A DNA stretch of 61,449 bases, taken from assembly GCA_937968015.1 (NCBI GenBank), contig CALBSO010000040.1:1-61449 (forward strand), read 5' to 3'. The notes under the pieces are model-generated. The model was not told the DNA's origin, made no database searches, and was given only the letters and a program-made list of their open reading frames with translations. Position numbers and translations under genes: made by a program. Position 1 is the stretch's first letter. The number at the start of each line of letters is the position of its first letter. This document shows positions 15,823 to 24,368 of this stretch, piece after piece. The DNA is from an uncultured Thermomicrobia bacterium (GTDB lineage Bacteria; Chloroflexota; Chloroflexia; Thermomicrobiales; JALYUS01).

Positions 15823-17115
15823 CTACGGCGCCGTGACGTACCGAATAAATCCGCCGAGGCCGATGGTACCCGCACTCTCGATGCGTGGTTCATAGTATCG
15901 CTTACCGGGTTCCCAACTGTTGCCGCCCCAGGCATTGAGGCCGCCGCGATAGCCCGCCGCCACTGCCGCATTCCACACCCGTGGGTTCGACTCGCCGTAC
16001 GGATAGCAGATGTAGCGCACCGGCCAACCCACACGCGCTTCGAGATCCGCTTTGCTCTGCTGCATCTCGTAGGCGAGTTGACCGTCACTCATCCGCGTCA
16101 GGAACGGATGAGTGACGGTATGGCTCTGAACGTCGTTGCCAGTGCGAATGAGGTTGACAAGTTGGTCGTTCGTGAGCGCGCTGTGCCCGGTGATGATGAA
16201 ATACGTCGCCACCATGCCCCGATCTTGCAAGATGGGGAAGGCAATCGCCTGATCGGCGTTCGCGTCGTCGAAAGTGAGAGCGACGGGTTTATCGGGCAGT
16301 TTGCGGCCACCGAACATCGCCTCGAAGAGTTGCGAAATCGTGACGGTGTGATAGCCATTCTGCTTCAGCCAGTCCATCTCCGCAGTGAAATCGCCAGACG
16401 CGGTGAAGTAGCGCGATGGCGCGCCGATATGATGATAGACCATGACCGGCACATGAAACGCGACGGGAGGCGTCGCCTGCGATGGCGCGCGGCCCAGCCA
16501 GTCCGCCGGGTACTTACGGGCATCGAAGCCGCCGCGGCCGAGCGGCATCAGCACGACATCGTCCGCCTTGCTCGCGTGATCGGGCCGCCACGCTAGTTCG
16601 CCCCGCTCGAAGAATTGCACCGTCATCCCCGGCACGCTGAACTCCTCGGAGATCGGCAGGCCGAGCAGTGACGCACCATCGTGTACTTCCCAGAAGCGGC
16701 GCAGCGCGTAGGCGATGGTATGCCTGGATTCCGTAAAGCCGCGCCGATCCGGGCCATCGGGTGGCAGCACGGCAATCGGCGCGAACGGGCCATCCGTTCG
16801 TCCGCCACTCGCTTCCTGACCAAGCGGGCCAGGTCGCACGGCGCCATCTTTTTGGAGATCGAGCCGGATGTTCTGGAAATACTGAACGGTCGCGTCGCCC
16901 TCCGGGAATGCCTCGGTAATCGGCGCGCCGATAATCTCCTCACCGCCGTGCGCGTACCAGTACGAGAGGAACGGCTCGCGAATGTTGTGACCACCCATAT
17001 CGTTATAGGCGACCGGGCTTGTCGGCTCATCGGCCTGAACGGAAATCACTGACGAAACGAGACTGACCACGACAATACCGATCACCCACCATGCCCCACG
17101 GCGTGGCCACTCCAT
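15823..17115 (-). CDS. Secreted polysaccharide deacetylase (NodB domain)
   Basis: Exported protein of 430 aa. An N-terminal signal peptide or anchor (GAWWVIGIVVVSLVSSVISVQA) is followed by ~190 residues with repeated 'G.PI.E.F' phrases (IGAPITEAFPEGDATVQYF and LGLPISEEFSVPGMTVQFF), resembling LGFP-like cell-wall binding repeats. The C-terminal NodB homology domain has VALTFDDA (catalytic Asp and metal Asp), SHTVTHP (the two metal His) and CYPYGESN. It should remove N- or O-acetyl groups from cell-surface polysaccharide. AGGGGAG precedes the ATG at 17115; an earlier in-frame ATG would put charged sequence before the signal peptide. Confidence 0.9.
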   Translation of the reverse strand: MEWPRRGAWWVIGIVVVSLVSSVISVQADEPTSPVAYNDMGGHNIREPFLSYWYAHGGEEIIGAPITEAFPEGDATVQYFQNIRLDLQKDGAVRPGPLGQEASGGRTDGPFAPIAVLPPDGPDRRGFTESRHTIAYALRRFWEVHDGASLLGLPISEEFSVPGMTVQFFERGELAWRPDHASKADDVVLMPLGRGGFDARKYPADWLGRAPSQATPPVAFHVPVMVYHHIGAPSRYFTASGDFTAEMDWLKQNGYHTVTISQLFEAMFGGRKLPDKPVALTFDDANADQAIAFPILQDRGMVATYFIITGHSALTNDQLVNLIRTGNDVQSHTVTHPFLTRMSDGQLAYEMQQSKADLEARVGWPVRYICYPYGESNPRVWNAAVAAGYRGGLNAWGGNSWEPGKRYYEPRIESAGTIGLGGFIRYVTAP

Positions 17116-17262
17116 GCGTCTCCCCTTTTCCCCGGCGCGCTCCAGGCGCGTATTCTCTCGTCCCCATACCATCAGAAGCAACGTAGCGGTATCGTATCAA
17201 TTATTGTGGTGATGTAAAGCCCTCTTGTCGAGAAAATGTGGGCAGTCCACGCATCAGCACGG

Positions 17263-17297
17263 AAAGAGGCGCATCCGTTTCGCGGGTGCGCCTCTTT
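17263..17297 (-). terminator. Strong intrinsic terminator
   Basis: AAAGAGGCGCATCCG and CGGGTGCGCCTCTTT form a 15-bp stem with one wobble pair and a TTTCG loop. On the minus strand it ends in TTTCC. It lies just after the small membrane protein gene and before the deacetylase gene on the same strand. Confidence 0.8.
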
Positions 17298-17324
17298 GCT
17301 GCAAGTAACGACAGGATCTATCGG

Positions 17325-17456
17325 TTAGAGGAGGTTGAATCCCAGCGCCTGCGCCAGAATCATTAGCAACATGGCGACGGCAAGCAGCGCCGAAACCACC
17401 GTCACGTCCGTGCGGGTGATCGTGCGTTGGTCGTTCATCATCGGTCGCATCGCCAT
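17325..17456 (-). CDS. 43-aa single-pass membrane protein
   Basis: Very short gene. The product starts MAMRPMMNDQRTITRTDV and continues as one hydrophobic helix (VVSALLAVAMLLMILAQAL) to the C-terminus. GAGGAGCGGCGAT lies directly before the ATG, and a strong terminator follows the stop, both supporting a real transcription unit. A longer upstream reading frame is rejected because it adds sequence without a start signal. Function unknown. Confidence 0.6.
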   Translation of the reverse strand: MAMRPMMNDQRTITRTDVTVVSALLAVAMLLMILAQALGFNLL

Positions 17457-17615
17457 ATCGCCGCTCCTCTCAATTCGTCCTCTTGCTCCTACAACGTACG
17501 CTATGCAAGAACGGTTCCACGAGAAGAGAAGTGCTGAGTGCTGAGAAAGGGCATCCATGCACGGCGTGCGAATCGCAGTACGCGGTCATTTCCTATCTGC
17601 GGTACAGTGACACCT

Positions 17616-18956
17616 ATGAGCAAAGCCAACGGCCCGCGGGCGAGATCTCATCACTCAGCACCCAGCACTCGGTCCTTCCGAGCGGCGCTCGTGGTCGCGC
17701 TCGCGCTGGTGCTGGTCGGGAGCGCGGAGATCGGGCCGCTGATCCCCCCACGGAATCTGCTGCTCTATCGCGCGCACCGTTTCGTGGATCAGCGGCTGCC
17801 GCACCCGATCGCTCGCGGCCACGGCAGCATCATCGGGCGCGTGGTGGAACGCGATGGAGGGGCAATCGCGGGGGCGGTCGTACTTGTCAGTACGCCGGAT
17901 GGCACAGTCTATCAAGCGACCACGAACGCGGATGGCGCGTATACGCTCGCCGGTGTTCCCACCGGCCTCTACACGCCGATGGCCGCGAAGAGCGGCTACA
18001 CGGATGCCTTCCCGGCGAACCGATCGCATCAGTTCCTCGCCTGGCGCGTTGCGGCGGTCCATGTGCATGACGGTGAGACGGCGAAGGATGTCCGCTTCGT
18101 CCTCCTGCGGGCCACGGTACAACCGGCGGCGCTGCCGACCGATCTTGCGCTCGGGCCGGTCGAGACGCGCCAAAGTGACCTGCCCACCACCGTCGAGAGC
18201 CACGCGCGCACGGTCGCCTTCACGCGCGGCGGGAAATGGCTGACCGATCTCGCCGTCTACGAGCCGACGGAGGGAAGCGGGCCACTCCCGGTGCTGCTCG
18301 CCATTTATCCGGGCACACCGGCATCGTGGGATCGGGTCTCGGTGCCGCTCGCGGCACGGGGCTATATCGTGCTGGCGATCTTCCCGACGCGCGGCCTCGA
18401 TCTGGAGGCGGATCTGGACGATACCGCCGCCTTCGTCGCCCTTGCGCGGGCGGGGAAAATCAGCCCGCGCGCGGACATGACGCGGCTCGGCATCCTCGGC
18501 GGTTCATTCACATCGCTCCATGTGTACCGCTGGCTGGAACGCGAGGGCGGCGTGCGGGGCGCGGTCATCCTCGGCGGCATCGCGGACCTCTTCGCCTACC
18601 ACCGCGACTGGGAACACGGCGCGCTCAATCTGCCGCCGGAGGTGGGCGACATAGATAGCGCGCTGATGGCTCTCGGCACGCCGGATCACCGCCCGGAGCA
18701 GTACCTCCGCTACTCCACCACCTTCCACCCGGACCGCCTGCCCCCGCTCTTGCTCGCCCACGGCGCAAAGGATCGCATCGTCCCAACGCATCAGACGACC
18801 GACTTCGTCACCGTCCTCGCAGCGCACGGCAAACCGGTCGAGACGCACTATTACCCAAACATGGAGCACTACTTCGCCGACGCCAGCGATGCTGACACCC
18901 AGGACCTCTACAATGCCACTGTCGCCTTCTTCGCCAAGAGCGTCGGAGGATCATGA
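17616..18956 (+). CDS. Membrane-anchored alpha/beta hydrolase with carboxypeptidase-regulatory-like domain
   Basis: Protein of 446 aa. An N-terminal membrane helix (FRAALVVALALVLVGSAEIG) anchors it outside the cell. Residues ~68-170 are a CarboxypepD_reg-like beta domain (GSIIGRVVERDGGAIAGAVV and TTNADGAYTLAGVPTGLY). Residues ~210-445 are an alpha/beta hydrolase: nucleophile elbow LGILGGSFTSL (Ser in GGSFT), acid in GAKDRIVP, and His in NMEHYFAD. It is probably an extracytoplasmic peptidase or esterase of the dienelactone-hydrolase/S9 type. The ATG at 17616 lacks a strong ribosome site. A second alpha/beta hydrolase gene follows. Confidence 0.82.
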   Translation: MSKANGPRARSHHSAPSTRSFRAALVVALALVLVGSAEIGPLIPPRNLLLYRAHRFVDQRLPHPIARGHGSIIGRVVERDGGAIAGAVVLVSTPDGTVYQATTNADGAYTLAGVPTGLYTPMAAKSGYTDAFPANRSHQFLAWRVAAVHVHDGETAKDVRFVLLRATVQPAALPTDLALGPVETRQSDLPTTVESHARTVAFTRGGKWLTDLAVYEPTEGSGPLPVLLAIYPGTPASWDRVSVPLAARGYIVLAIFPTRGLDLEADLDDTAAFVALARAGKISPRADMTRLGILGGSFTSLHVYRWLEREGGVRGAVILGGIADLFAYHRDWEHGALNLPPEVGDIDSALMALGTPDHRPEQYLRYSTTFHPDRLPPLLLAHGAKDRIVPTHQTTDFVTVLAAHGKPVETHYYPNMEHYFADASDADTQDLYNATVAFFAKSVGGS

Positions 18957-18962
18957 CCAATG

Positions 18963-18980
18963 GCGGCAGGCTTCAGCCTG
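18963..18980. repeat. GGCTTCAGCC-type mini palindrome
   Basis: GGCAGGCTTCAGCCTGTC lies between the hydrolase stop and the next start. The same GGCTTC-centred palindrome occurs in variant form at 20172-20187, 25215-25235 and 43817-43868, so this is a second dispersed repeat family in the window. Confidence 0.6.
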
Positions 18981-19003
18981 TCGCGAGAAAGAGAGGCAAA
19001 GCG

Positions 19004-19780
19004 ATGGATGCTCTCTACGTATTGATTCATAGCCCGCTGTGTGGGCCGCTCACCTGGTCGCTCGTTGCCGGGCAATTGCGGCAGCGGAGAATCGAGGTGA
19101 TCGTTCCGACGCTTCACGACGCGGACGAGAGCGACGAGCCGTACTGGCGGCAGCAGGCCGGATCGGTCGCGGCGGCGCTCGCGGCAATCCCCGCTGATCG
19201 GCCGCTGATCCTCATTGGACACAGCGGCGCGGGGTCGCTCCTGCCGATCATCCACCGGATGACACCACATCCCGTGGCCACATACATATTCGTGGATGCC
19301 GGGCTACCGCACGGCGGCACAAGCAGACTTGATGAGATGGAGGCAACCGCCCCGGAATTCGCCGCGCGGTTCCGAGCCATGCTCGAAGCCGGCGATCGCT
19401 ACCCGGCATGGACCGACGCCGATCTCTGCCCGCTGATCCCAGACGACCGGCTGCGACAGGGCATGATCGCGGAGTTGTGCCCGCGCTCCCTACCATTCTG
19501 GACCGAAATGTTCCCGCCACTGCTCGGCTGGCCGGACGCTCCCTGCGCGTACCTGCAATGTACTACCTCGTACGGCGCGTCCGTCGCGCATGCCAAGCGG
19601 GAAGGCTGGCCCTTCCACGCCTTCGATGCCGGGCATTTCCATATGCTCGTTGAACCGGGAGCGGTGGCCGATACACTCTTGGCGTTGCGCGACGAAGTGG
19701 CAGCGCGGGGACCACACGATCACCCCGCCCGATCGCCGAGACGCGCGTCGAGCTCCGGCAGCAGAACGATACCGTCCTGA
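19004..19780 (+). CDS. Alpha/beta hydrolase
   Basis: Cytoplasmic protein of 258 aa with an alpha/beta hydrolase fold. The nucleophile elbow is LILIGHSGAGSLL (GxSxG form GHSGA), and the candidate catalytic His is in FDAGHFHMLVEP near the C-terminus; there is no lid domain. Substrate unknown. I chose ATG 19004 after AGAGAGG because it starts straight into strand 1 (MDALYVLIHSPLCG). The ATG at 18953, which overlaps the previous stop, would translate a mini palindrome repeat. The 3' end overlaps the convergent cupin gene by about 60 bp. Confidence 0.8.
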   Translation: MDALYVLIHSPLCGPLTWSLVAGQLRQRRIEVIVPTLHDADESDEPYWRQQAGSVAAALAAIPADRPLILIGHSGAGSLLPIIHRMTPHPVATYIFVDAGLPHGGTSRLDEMEATAPEFAARFRAMLEAGDRYPAWTDADLCPLIPDDRLRQGMIAELCPRSLPFWTEMFPPLLGWPDAPCAYLQCTTSYGASVAHAKREGWPFHAFDAGHFHMLVEPGAVADTLLALRDEVAARGPHDHPARSPRRASSSGSRTIPS

Positions 19781-20142
19781 TCGCTGCCGGACGAATGCGC
19801 GACGAGCCATGTGCAGGGCGCGCCGCTCTCATTGCACGGCGCGTGAGGCACGTCCGCCGGAAGATAGATGTGATCGCCGGCGCGCACAATGGCCCGGTGT
19901 TCGACGTGTTCGCCGTAATAGACGGCGCATTCGCCGTCGAGCAGATACGAGATCGTCTCGATACCACGGTGGAAATGCACCTTCGCCCGCGCGCCCGCCG
20001 GCATCGGCAGAACATTCATGCAGAGATGCTCCGCACCGGTCGTCTCGGCGGAAACGCCCGCACCGTACGCGAACCCCTGCTTGCCCACGTACGTCTGTCC
20101 GGGCCGAATGACCCGGACACGGTCTGTCGCCAGTGCTGTCAT
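19720..20142 (-). CDS. Single-domain cupin protein
   Basis: Cupin_2-type beta-barrel protein of 140 aa. Metal-site motif 1 reads KVHFHRGIETISYLLDGECAV with the His and Glu ligands, and motif 2 reads AGDHIYLPADVPHAP. AAGGAGA precedes the ATG. Cupins of this size are isomerases, dioxygenases or sensors, and nothing here decides which. It is convergent with the hydrolase gene, sharing about 60 bp of 3' sequence, so the two transcripts are antisense at their ends. Confidence 0.85.
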   Translation of the reverse strand: MTALATDRVRVIRPGQTYVGKQGFAYGAGVSAETTGAEHLCMNVLPMPAGARAKVHFHRGIETISYLLDGECAVYYGEHVEHRAIVRAGDHIYLPADVPHAPCNESGAPCTWLVAHSSGSDQDGIVLLPELDARLGDRAG

Positions 20143-20236
20143 TGCAGTCTCCTTATCATTTGGCGCCGAGATTGCCGGCTTCAGCCCGTCTTCTCCCTAT
20201 CTACGCATCCTCGGGATACACCGTTGCGCATCTCGC

Positions 20237-20265
20237 TTGATGAAATACCTCGAAGGTCTTATCAT
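20237..20265 (+). promoter_or_regulatory. Promoter of the MFS gene at 20311
   Basis: TTGATG (20237-20242) and TATCAT (20260-20265) are separated by 17 bp. The short palindrome TTAG-AAGTG-CTAA begins at the end of the -10 box and may be an operator. The expected start is near 20272. Confidence 0.5.
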
Positions 20266-20310
20266 TAGAAGTGCTAACAGTTGAGGTACGCGGTGCGGGG
20301 CAGGGAACGG

Positions 20311-21675
20311 ATGATACGCGAGGCACGCAAGGCGCACATGGCCGAGGCAACGATCACCGCACGGCCGGAGCGTGTGCCGCGTACCATCGCGACGGATGGA
20401 AAAATCCCGGGGCGAACCCCACGCCCGCCGCTGAAACAGACGTTTCGCGCGCTGCGGAACCCGAACTTCCGGCTCTTCTGGTTCGGCCAGGTCGTCTCGA
20501 TGATCGGCACCTGGATGCAACGCATCGGCCAGGCATGGCTCGTCCTCCGGCTCACTGACTCCCCACTTGCGCTTGGCATTGTCACTGCCTGCCAGACGCT
20601 CCCCGTCCTGCTGCTCGTGCTCTTCGGCGGCGTGATCGCCGATCGCATGCCGAAGCGACGGGTGCTCGTCGTCACACAGGGGGTGATGCTCGTCCAGGCA
20701 AGCGTCCTCGCGCTGCTCACTGCCGGGGGATGGATTCATCTGATCCACCTCTACATCCTCGCCGCCGTGCTCGGCACCGCGAGCGCGCTCGACAACCCGA
20801 CGCGCCAGGCGTTCGTCAAGGAGATGGTTGGGCCGGAGGACGTGCCGAACGCGGTTGCGCTCAACTCAATCGTGATGAATACGGCCCGGCTAGTCGGCCC
20901 CGCACTCGGTGGCCTCACGATCGCGGCAATTGGTGTGGCAGGTTGCTTCACGCTCAACGCGGTCAGTTTCCTCGCGGTGATGAGCGGGTTGCTGCTGATG
21001 CGCCCCGAACGCTTCTACGAGATACCAAGCCCGCCACGCGGTAAGATGTTGGCGCAAATCGGCGAGGGTTTGCGCTATGTCGTGCGAACGCCTGATATCG
21101 CCCTCGTCATGCTGCTGATGGCGGTGATCGGCACCTTCGGCTACAACTTCACCGTCCTCCTGCCGCTGATCACCCAGTATGTGCTCCACGCCGGCCCGAT
21201 CGGTTTCGGGGCGCTCACCTCCGCGATGGCGGTCGGCTCGTTGATCGCCGCGTTCGGCATCGCCTACAGCGGCCGGGTCACGCGGCGGACGCTGCTCACC
21301 GGCGCGGCGGGATTCAGCACACTCTTGCTCTGCCTCGCGCTCACCAGCATCTGGGCCGTGACGATCGCGGTGCTCGTCGCCCTCGGCCTGTTCAGCATTG
21401 TCTTCACGACGACGGCAAACAGCCGTCTGCAGATCCTCACGCCGCCGCAGTTGCGCGGGCGGGTGATGAGTCTCTACACCATGCTCTTTCTCGGCTCGAC
21501 ACCAATCGGGAGTGTGGTGCTCGGCACCCTCGCGCAACGCCAGGGCGTACAAGTCGCCGTAGGCGAAGTCGCCATGATCTGCGGACTCGGGACCGTCGGC
21601 GGGTTTTTCTACATCCGCCACCATCGCGCGTCGTCGCCCATTCTTGCGAATGAGGCAGAGATTCCCCCAGCCTGA
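20311..21675 (+). CDS. MFS transporter (MFS_3 / enterobactin-exporter-like)
   Basis: Major facilitator of 454 aa with a ~45-residue hydrophilic N-terminus, then about 12 helices. Family marks are FRALRNPNFRLFWFGQVVSMIGTWMQ at the start of TM1 and DNPTRQAFVKEMVGPEDVPNAVALNS after TM5, both characteristic of the MFS_3/DUF894 group. It probably exports a small hydrophobic or siderophore-like molecule. ATG 20311 follows AGGGAA; a TTG at 20281 in the same frame would lie within the predicted leader. It is convergent with a methyltransferase gene, with a strong hairpin at their junction. Confidence 0.87.
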   Translation: MIREARKAHMAEATITARPERVPRTIATDGKIPGRTPRPPLKQTFRALRNPNFRLFWFGQVVSMIGTWMQRIGQAWLVLRLTDSPLALGIVTACQTLPVLLLVLFGGVIADRMPKRRVLVVTQGVMLVQASVLALLTAGGWIHLIHLYILAAVLGTASALDNPTRQAFVKEMVGPEDVPNAVALNSIVMNTARLVGPALGGLTIAAIGVAGCFTLNAVSFLAVMSGLLLMRPERFYEIPSPPRGKMLAQIGEGLRYVVRTPDIALVMLLMAVIGTFGYNFTVLLPLITQYVLHAGPIGFGALTSAMAVGSLIAAFGIAYSGRVTRRTLLTGAAGFSTLLLCLALTSIWAVTIAVLVALGLFSIVFTTTANSRLQILTPPQLRGRVMSLYTMLFLGSTPIGSVVLGTLAQRQGVQVAVGEVAMICGLGTVGGFFYIRHHRASSPILANEAEIPPA

Positions 21676-21688
21676 TCGCCTGAGGGCA

Positions 21689-21718
21689 CGGTGGCGGGCG
21701 AATTAAAGCCCGCCACCG
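21689..21718. terminator. Bidirectional hairpin between convergent genes
   Basis: CGGTGGCGGGC (21689-21699) and GCCCGCCACCG (21708-21718) give a perfect 11-bp stem with loop GAATTAAA. It covers the last codons of the minus-strand methyltransferase and follows the MFS stop. Confidence 0.65.
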
Positions 21719-22353
21719 GAAGAATTCGCGTGATCTTCCGAATACGCGCAGCACTCCCAGACCTGTTTCGGCGTGTCATAGCGGCTGATCGTCCGGTGCG
21801 CGAGATGGACAATCCGCCAACCGGACGTCAGCAGGGCGCGGACGGACGGTTCGTCGAAGAACCGCTTGTACGGGCGATTGTTCCGGCCATCGGGCGGGAC
21901 GTGGTAATAGTTCGGCTCCAATTCCTCCCCCTGCGCCGCGCCAAAATTCACATCATCGGTCGCGTTGACACGGAAGACGAAGAGACCGCCCGGCCGCACC
22001 ACGCGGCGCACCTCATTCACGATCCCCAGTGTTTCCTGCCACGGGAAATAGTGGATCGAGAGCGAGGCGACGACGACATCCCCTGCCCCACTGCGTATCG
22101 GCAGCGGTGACTGCAAATCCGCGATAAAGAAATGTGCGGCGGGAGCGTTTTCGACGGCCCTGCGGATCGGCTTACGTGCCACATCGAAGGCGACGACGCG
22201 GAACCCCTGCGCGCCCAGTTCCGCCGCATCCTCACCCGGCCCGCAGCCGAGTTCGAGCACTCTGTTCCCCGCCGCTCGCATCGCGTCAAGGAATGGCAGC
22301 AACCACAGATCATCACCGTGCTGACGGGATATGTTGCTGCATGTGATGGTCAT
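21703..22353 (-). CDS. Class I SAM-dependent methyltransferase
   Basis: Cytoplasmic protein of 216 aa. SAM-binding motif I is VLELGCGPGEDAAELG; the acidic end of beta2 is VVAFDVAR; the post-I region reads ADLQSPLPIRSGAGDVVVASLSIHYF, and motif III VVRPGGLFVFRVN. It belongs to the Methyltransf_11/25 group; the substrate is not evident. The ATG at 22353 overlaps the stop of the preceding 94-aa gene (ATGA), so the two are translationally coupled. Upstream in-frame codons belong to the other gene's region. Confidence 0.85.
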   Translation of the reverse strand: MTITCSNISRQHGDDLWLLPFLDAMRAAGNRVLELGCGPGEDAAELGAQGFRVVAFDVARKPIRRAVENAPAAHFFIADLQSPLPIRSGAGDVVVASLSIHYFPWQETLGIVNEVRRVVRPGGLFVFRVNATDDVNFGAAQGEELEPNYYHVPPDGRNNRPYKRFFDEPSVRALLTSGWRIVHLAHRTISRYDTPKQVWECCAYSEDHANSSGGGL

Positions 22354-22634
22354 GGCCGCACCCTGCCCGTCGTGATCGTCCCGTCCGCCGGGGCGCCGCG
22401 CACCCACAGATGCCAGCCCGCCGCCTGCCATGCGCCACTCGCGTGCCGGAGCATGCTCCCCTCCTCCACGACCTCGATTGCCAGCGCCGGGTTCCAGTCG
22501 CCGTCGCGGGTGAAGAGCGGCACACCGCCGATCTGCGTGCTAAAGAGATGCTGTCCGTTCGGCGAGCGCGATCCGCTCGCGTCGCGCACGTCTCTGCATA
22601 TCTCGTCCGCAATTCCGTCTGTTTCGTCACTCAT
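22350..22634 (-). CDS. Small hypothetical protein coupled to the methyltransferase
   Basis: 94-aa acidic protein beginning MSDETDGIADEICRDV and containing GGVPLFTRDGDWNPALAIEVV, rich in Gly and Trp. AGAGG lies 6 nt before ATG 22634. Its stop overlaps the methyltransferase start as ATGA. I do not recognise the family; it may be a partner or substrate-recognition factor of the methyltransferase, which is inference from coupling alone. Confidence 0.55.
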   Translation of the reverse strand: MSDETDGIADEICRDVRDASGSRSPNGQHLFSTQIGGVPLFTRDGDWNPALAIEVVEEGSMLRHASGAWQAAGWHLWVRGAPADGTITTGRVRP

Positions 22635-22757
22635 CCGCATCCTCTGGTTCAGCATCGCTCAGCGCCACGACCATCACGCGTCCGTATGATACCGCTACTG
22701 GCACAGTGCGTGCGTACGCCGAAACATGCGTCGTGGCGATTGAAGGAGCAGACAACC

Positions 22758-22955
22758 ATGCACGAGCGACAGGCGCCCATCGAAGGAAATCGCGGGAGCG
22801 AGGCAACGTCCCCGACACGCACTGGCGATACTGTCCCGACGAGCGAAGTCACCCCGCGTGAGGCCAAGACCATGGCCGCTGCGCCAATTGGCTTCATCGC
22901 CTTGGCAGTCATTGTGGCGGTTGTCGTTGCCATCATCCTCTTCGCCCTCAAGTAG
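22758..22955 (+). CDS. 65-aa tail-anchored membrane protein
   Basis: Hydrophilic first 38 residues (MHERQAPIEGNRGSE and so on), then one C-terminal helix IGFIALAVIVAVVVAIILFAL ending in Lys. This is a tail-anchor topology. GAAGGAG precedes the ATG. Function unknown. The following 120 bp contain GGCAGGCGGC and GCCGCCTGCC as distant inverted arms around 22965-23055. Confidence 0.55.
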   Translation: MHERQAPIEGNRGSEATSPTRTGDTVPTSEVTPREAKTMAAAPIGFIALAVIVAVVVAIILFALK

Positions 22956-23075
22956 GCAGCAGGCGGCAGGCGGCGTCGAGAAACGAAATGGCGAAAGACT
23001 GTAGCACGCTCAGCGTCCCTTTCGTCTCCCGTCTCACCGCCTGCCGCCTGCCGTCTATGCTATGCTAGCGCCACC

Positions 23076-24368
23076 ATGAAGAAGGCGCTCGCGCTCCTCC
23101 GGCAGAATGAATTGATGTTCACGCTCTGCGTGATGGTGGCGCTTGTCATGGTCGGGCTTTCGATGGTCGCCCCCATCCTGCCGCTCTATGGGCGCACCTT
23201 TGGCGTCAATGGCGCGCTGATTGGCCTGATCGTCTCGGCCTATCCCATCGCCCGCCTGTTGACGAACACCCCCGCCGGGCGGTTGGCGGATCGTTTTGGC
23301 CGCCGCCCCTTCCTGCTCGGCGGGATGTGTTTCACCGCCGTCTCCTCGATCATCTGCGGGCTTGCGCCGGTCTATGCCGTCCTGCTGTTTGGCCGCTTCC
23401 TCGAAGGGATCGGCTCAGCGCTCTTCATCACCAGCGCGCAGGCGACCATCGCGGACATTAGCACACCGGACAACCGGGGTCGGATGATGAGCACCTTCCA
23501 AGGCTCCTTTCTGCTCGGCTCGACGGCAGGCCCGACCGTTGGCGGGTTGATCGCGGGGGCAGTGGGCGCGCGGGGCGTCTTCTTCGTCTACTCGGGGATG
23601 GCCTGCCTCGCCCTCTCATGGGCATTCGCGCGCCGCCGCACGATCCCAATGCCCGTGCGGGAACAAGCGCCGGTGCAGGAAGCCACCAGCCTCCGCCGCG
23701 CCTCCCCCTTCGCGGCATGGCGGTTCCTCGGTGACATCTCGTTCCTCGCTATCTGCATGCTCACCCTCGCGCAGTTCTTCACCCGCACCGGCACGCGCAC
23801 GACCGCGCTCCCCCTCCTCGGCGCGGACCGTTATCATCTCGGTGAGGAAGCCATCGGCGGCATTCTGACGCTCGCCACGCTCGGCAATCTCGTCTGCGTC
23901 CCGATCGCGGGGTGGATGGTGGACAATCTCGGACGTAAAGCGGCGATTGTGCCGAGTACAATCCTCTCCGGCATCTCCGTGATTTGCTTCATTGTCAGCC
24001 CGAACATCTTCTGGTTCACGATGTCCGCCGCCCTGTTCGGCATCAGCACGGGCGTCGCAGGGCCTGCGCCCTCCGCCTATGTCGCGGATTTGGCGCAGGG
24101 GCAGGGGATCGGCGCGCGGCTCGGGGTCTATCGCTCGTTCGGGGATATCGGCTTCATCCTCGGCCCGATCTGTATGGGCATCGTCTCTGACGCGGCGGGA
24201 TATGGCCCGGCGCTCGCCATCAATGCCACGCTGATTATCACGACGGGGCTCTTCTTCGCGATGGTCGCGCGCGAGACGGGTGGCAAGCGGCAGCGTGCCA
24301 GGGACGCTGCTTCGGCGCAAAACGCCGGGGCGATACCCGTGCCGGAAACTGTGCATGGCGACGACTGA
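23076..24368 (+). CDS. MFS transporter (DHA1-like multidrug family)
   Basis: Major facilitator of 430 aa with 12 predicted helices. The loop 2-3 motif is PAGRLADRFGRRPFLLGG, the full consensus GxLaDrxGrkxxl; motif C-like glycine-rich sequence occurs in TM5 (GSFLLGSTAGPTVGGLIAG). This points to a proton-driven drug/H+ antiporter of the DHA1 group. A TATGCTATGCTAGC stretch lies just before the ATG and there is no ribosome site, suggesting a very short or absent leader. Its last 14 bp overlap otsB, so otsB may be co-transcribed. Confidence 0.87.
   Translation: MKKALALLRQNELMFTLCVMVALVMVGLSMVAPILPLYGRTFGVNGALIGLIVSAYPIARLLTNTPAGRLADRFGRRPFLLGGMCFTAVSSIICGLAPVYAVLLFGRFLEGIGSALFITSAQATIADISTPDNRGRMMSTFQGSFLLGSTAGPTVGGLIAGAVGARGVFFVYSGMACLALSWAFARRRTIPMPVREQAPVQEATSLRRASPFAAWRFLGDISFLAICMLTLAQFFTRTGTRTTALPLLGADRYHLGEEAIGGILTLATLGNLVCVPIAGWMVDNLGRKAAIVPSTILSGISVICFIVSPNIFWFTMSAALFGISTGVAGPAPSAYVADLAQGQGIGARLGVYRSFGDIGFILGPICMGIVSDAAGYGPALAINATLIITTGLFFAMVARETGGKRQRARDAASAQNAGAIPVPETVHGDD

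Noticed and set aside
18953..19003. ATG overlapping the previous stop as start of the second hydrolase
   Set aside because: It would translate a mini palindrome repeat and add a basic tail; ATG 19004 has its own ribosome site and starts at strand 1.
22965..23055. GGCAGGCGGC and GCCGCCTGCC as a terminator after the 65-aa gene
   Set aside because: The arms are about 70 nt apart with no U-tract; noted as an inverted repeat but not called a terminator.
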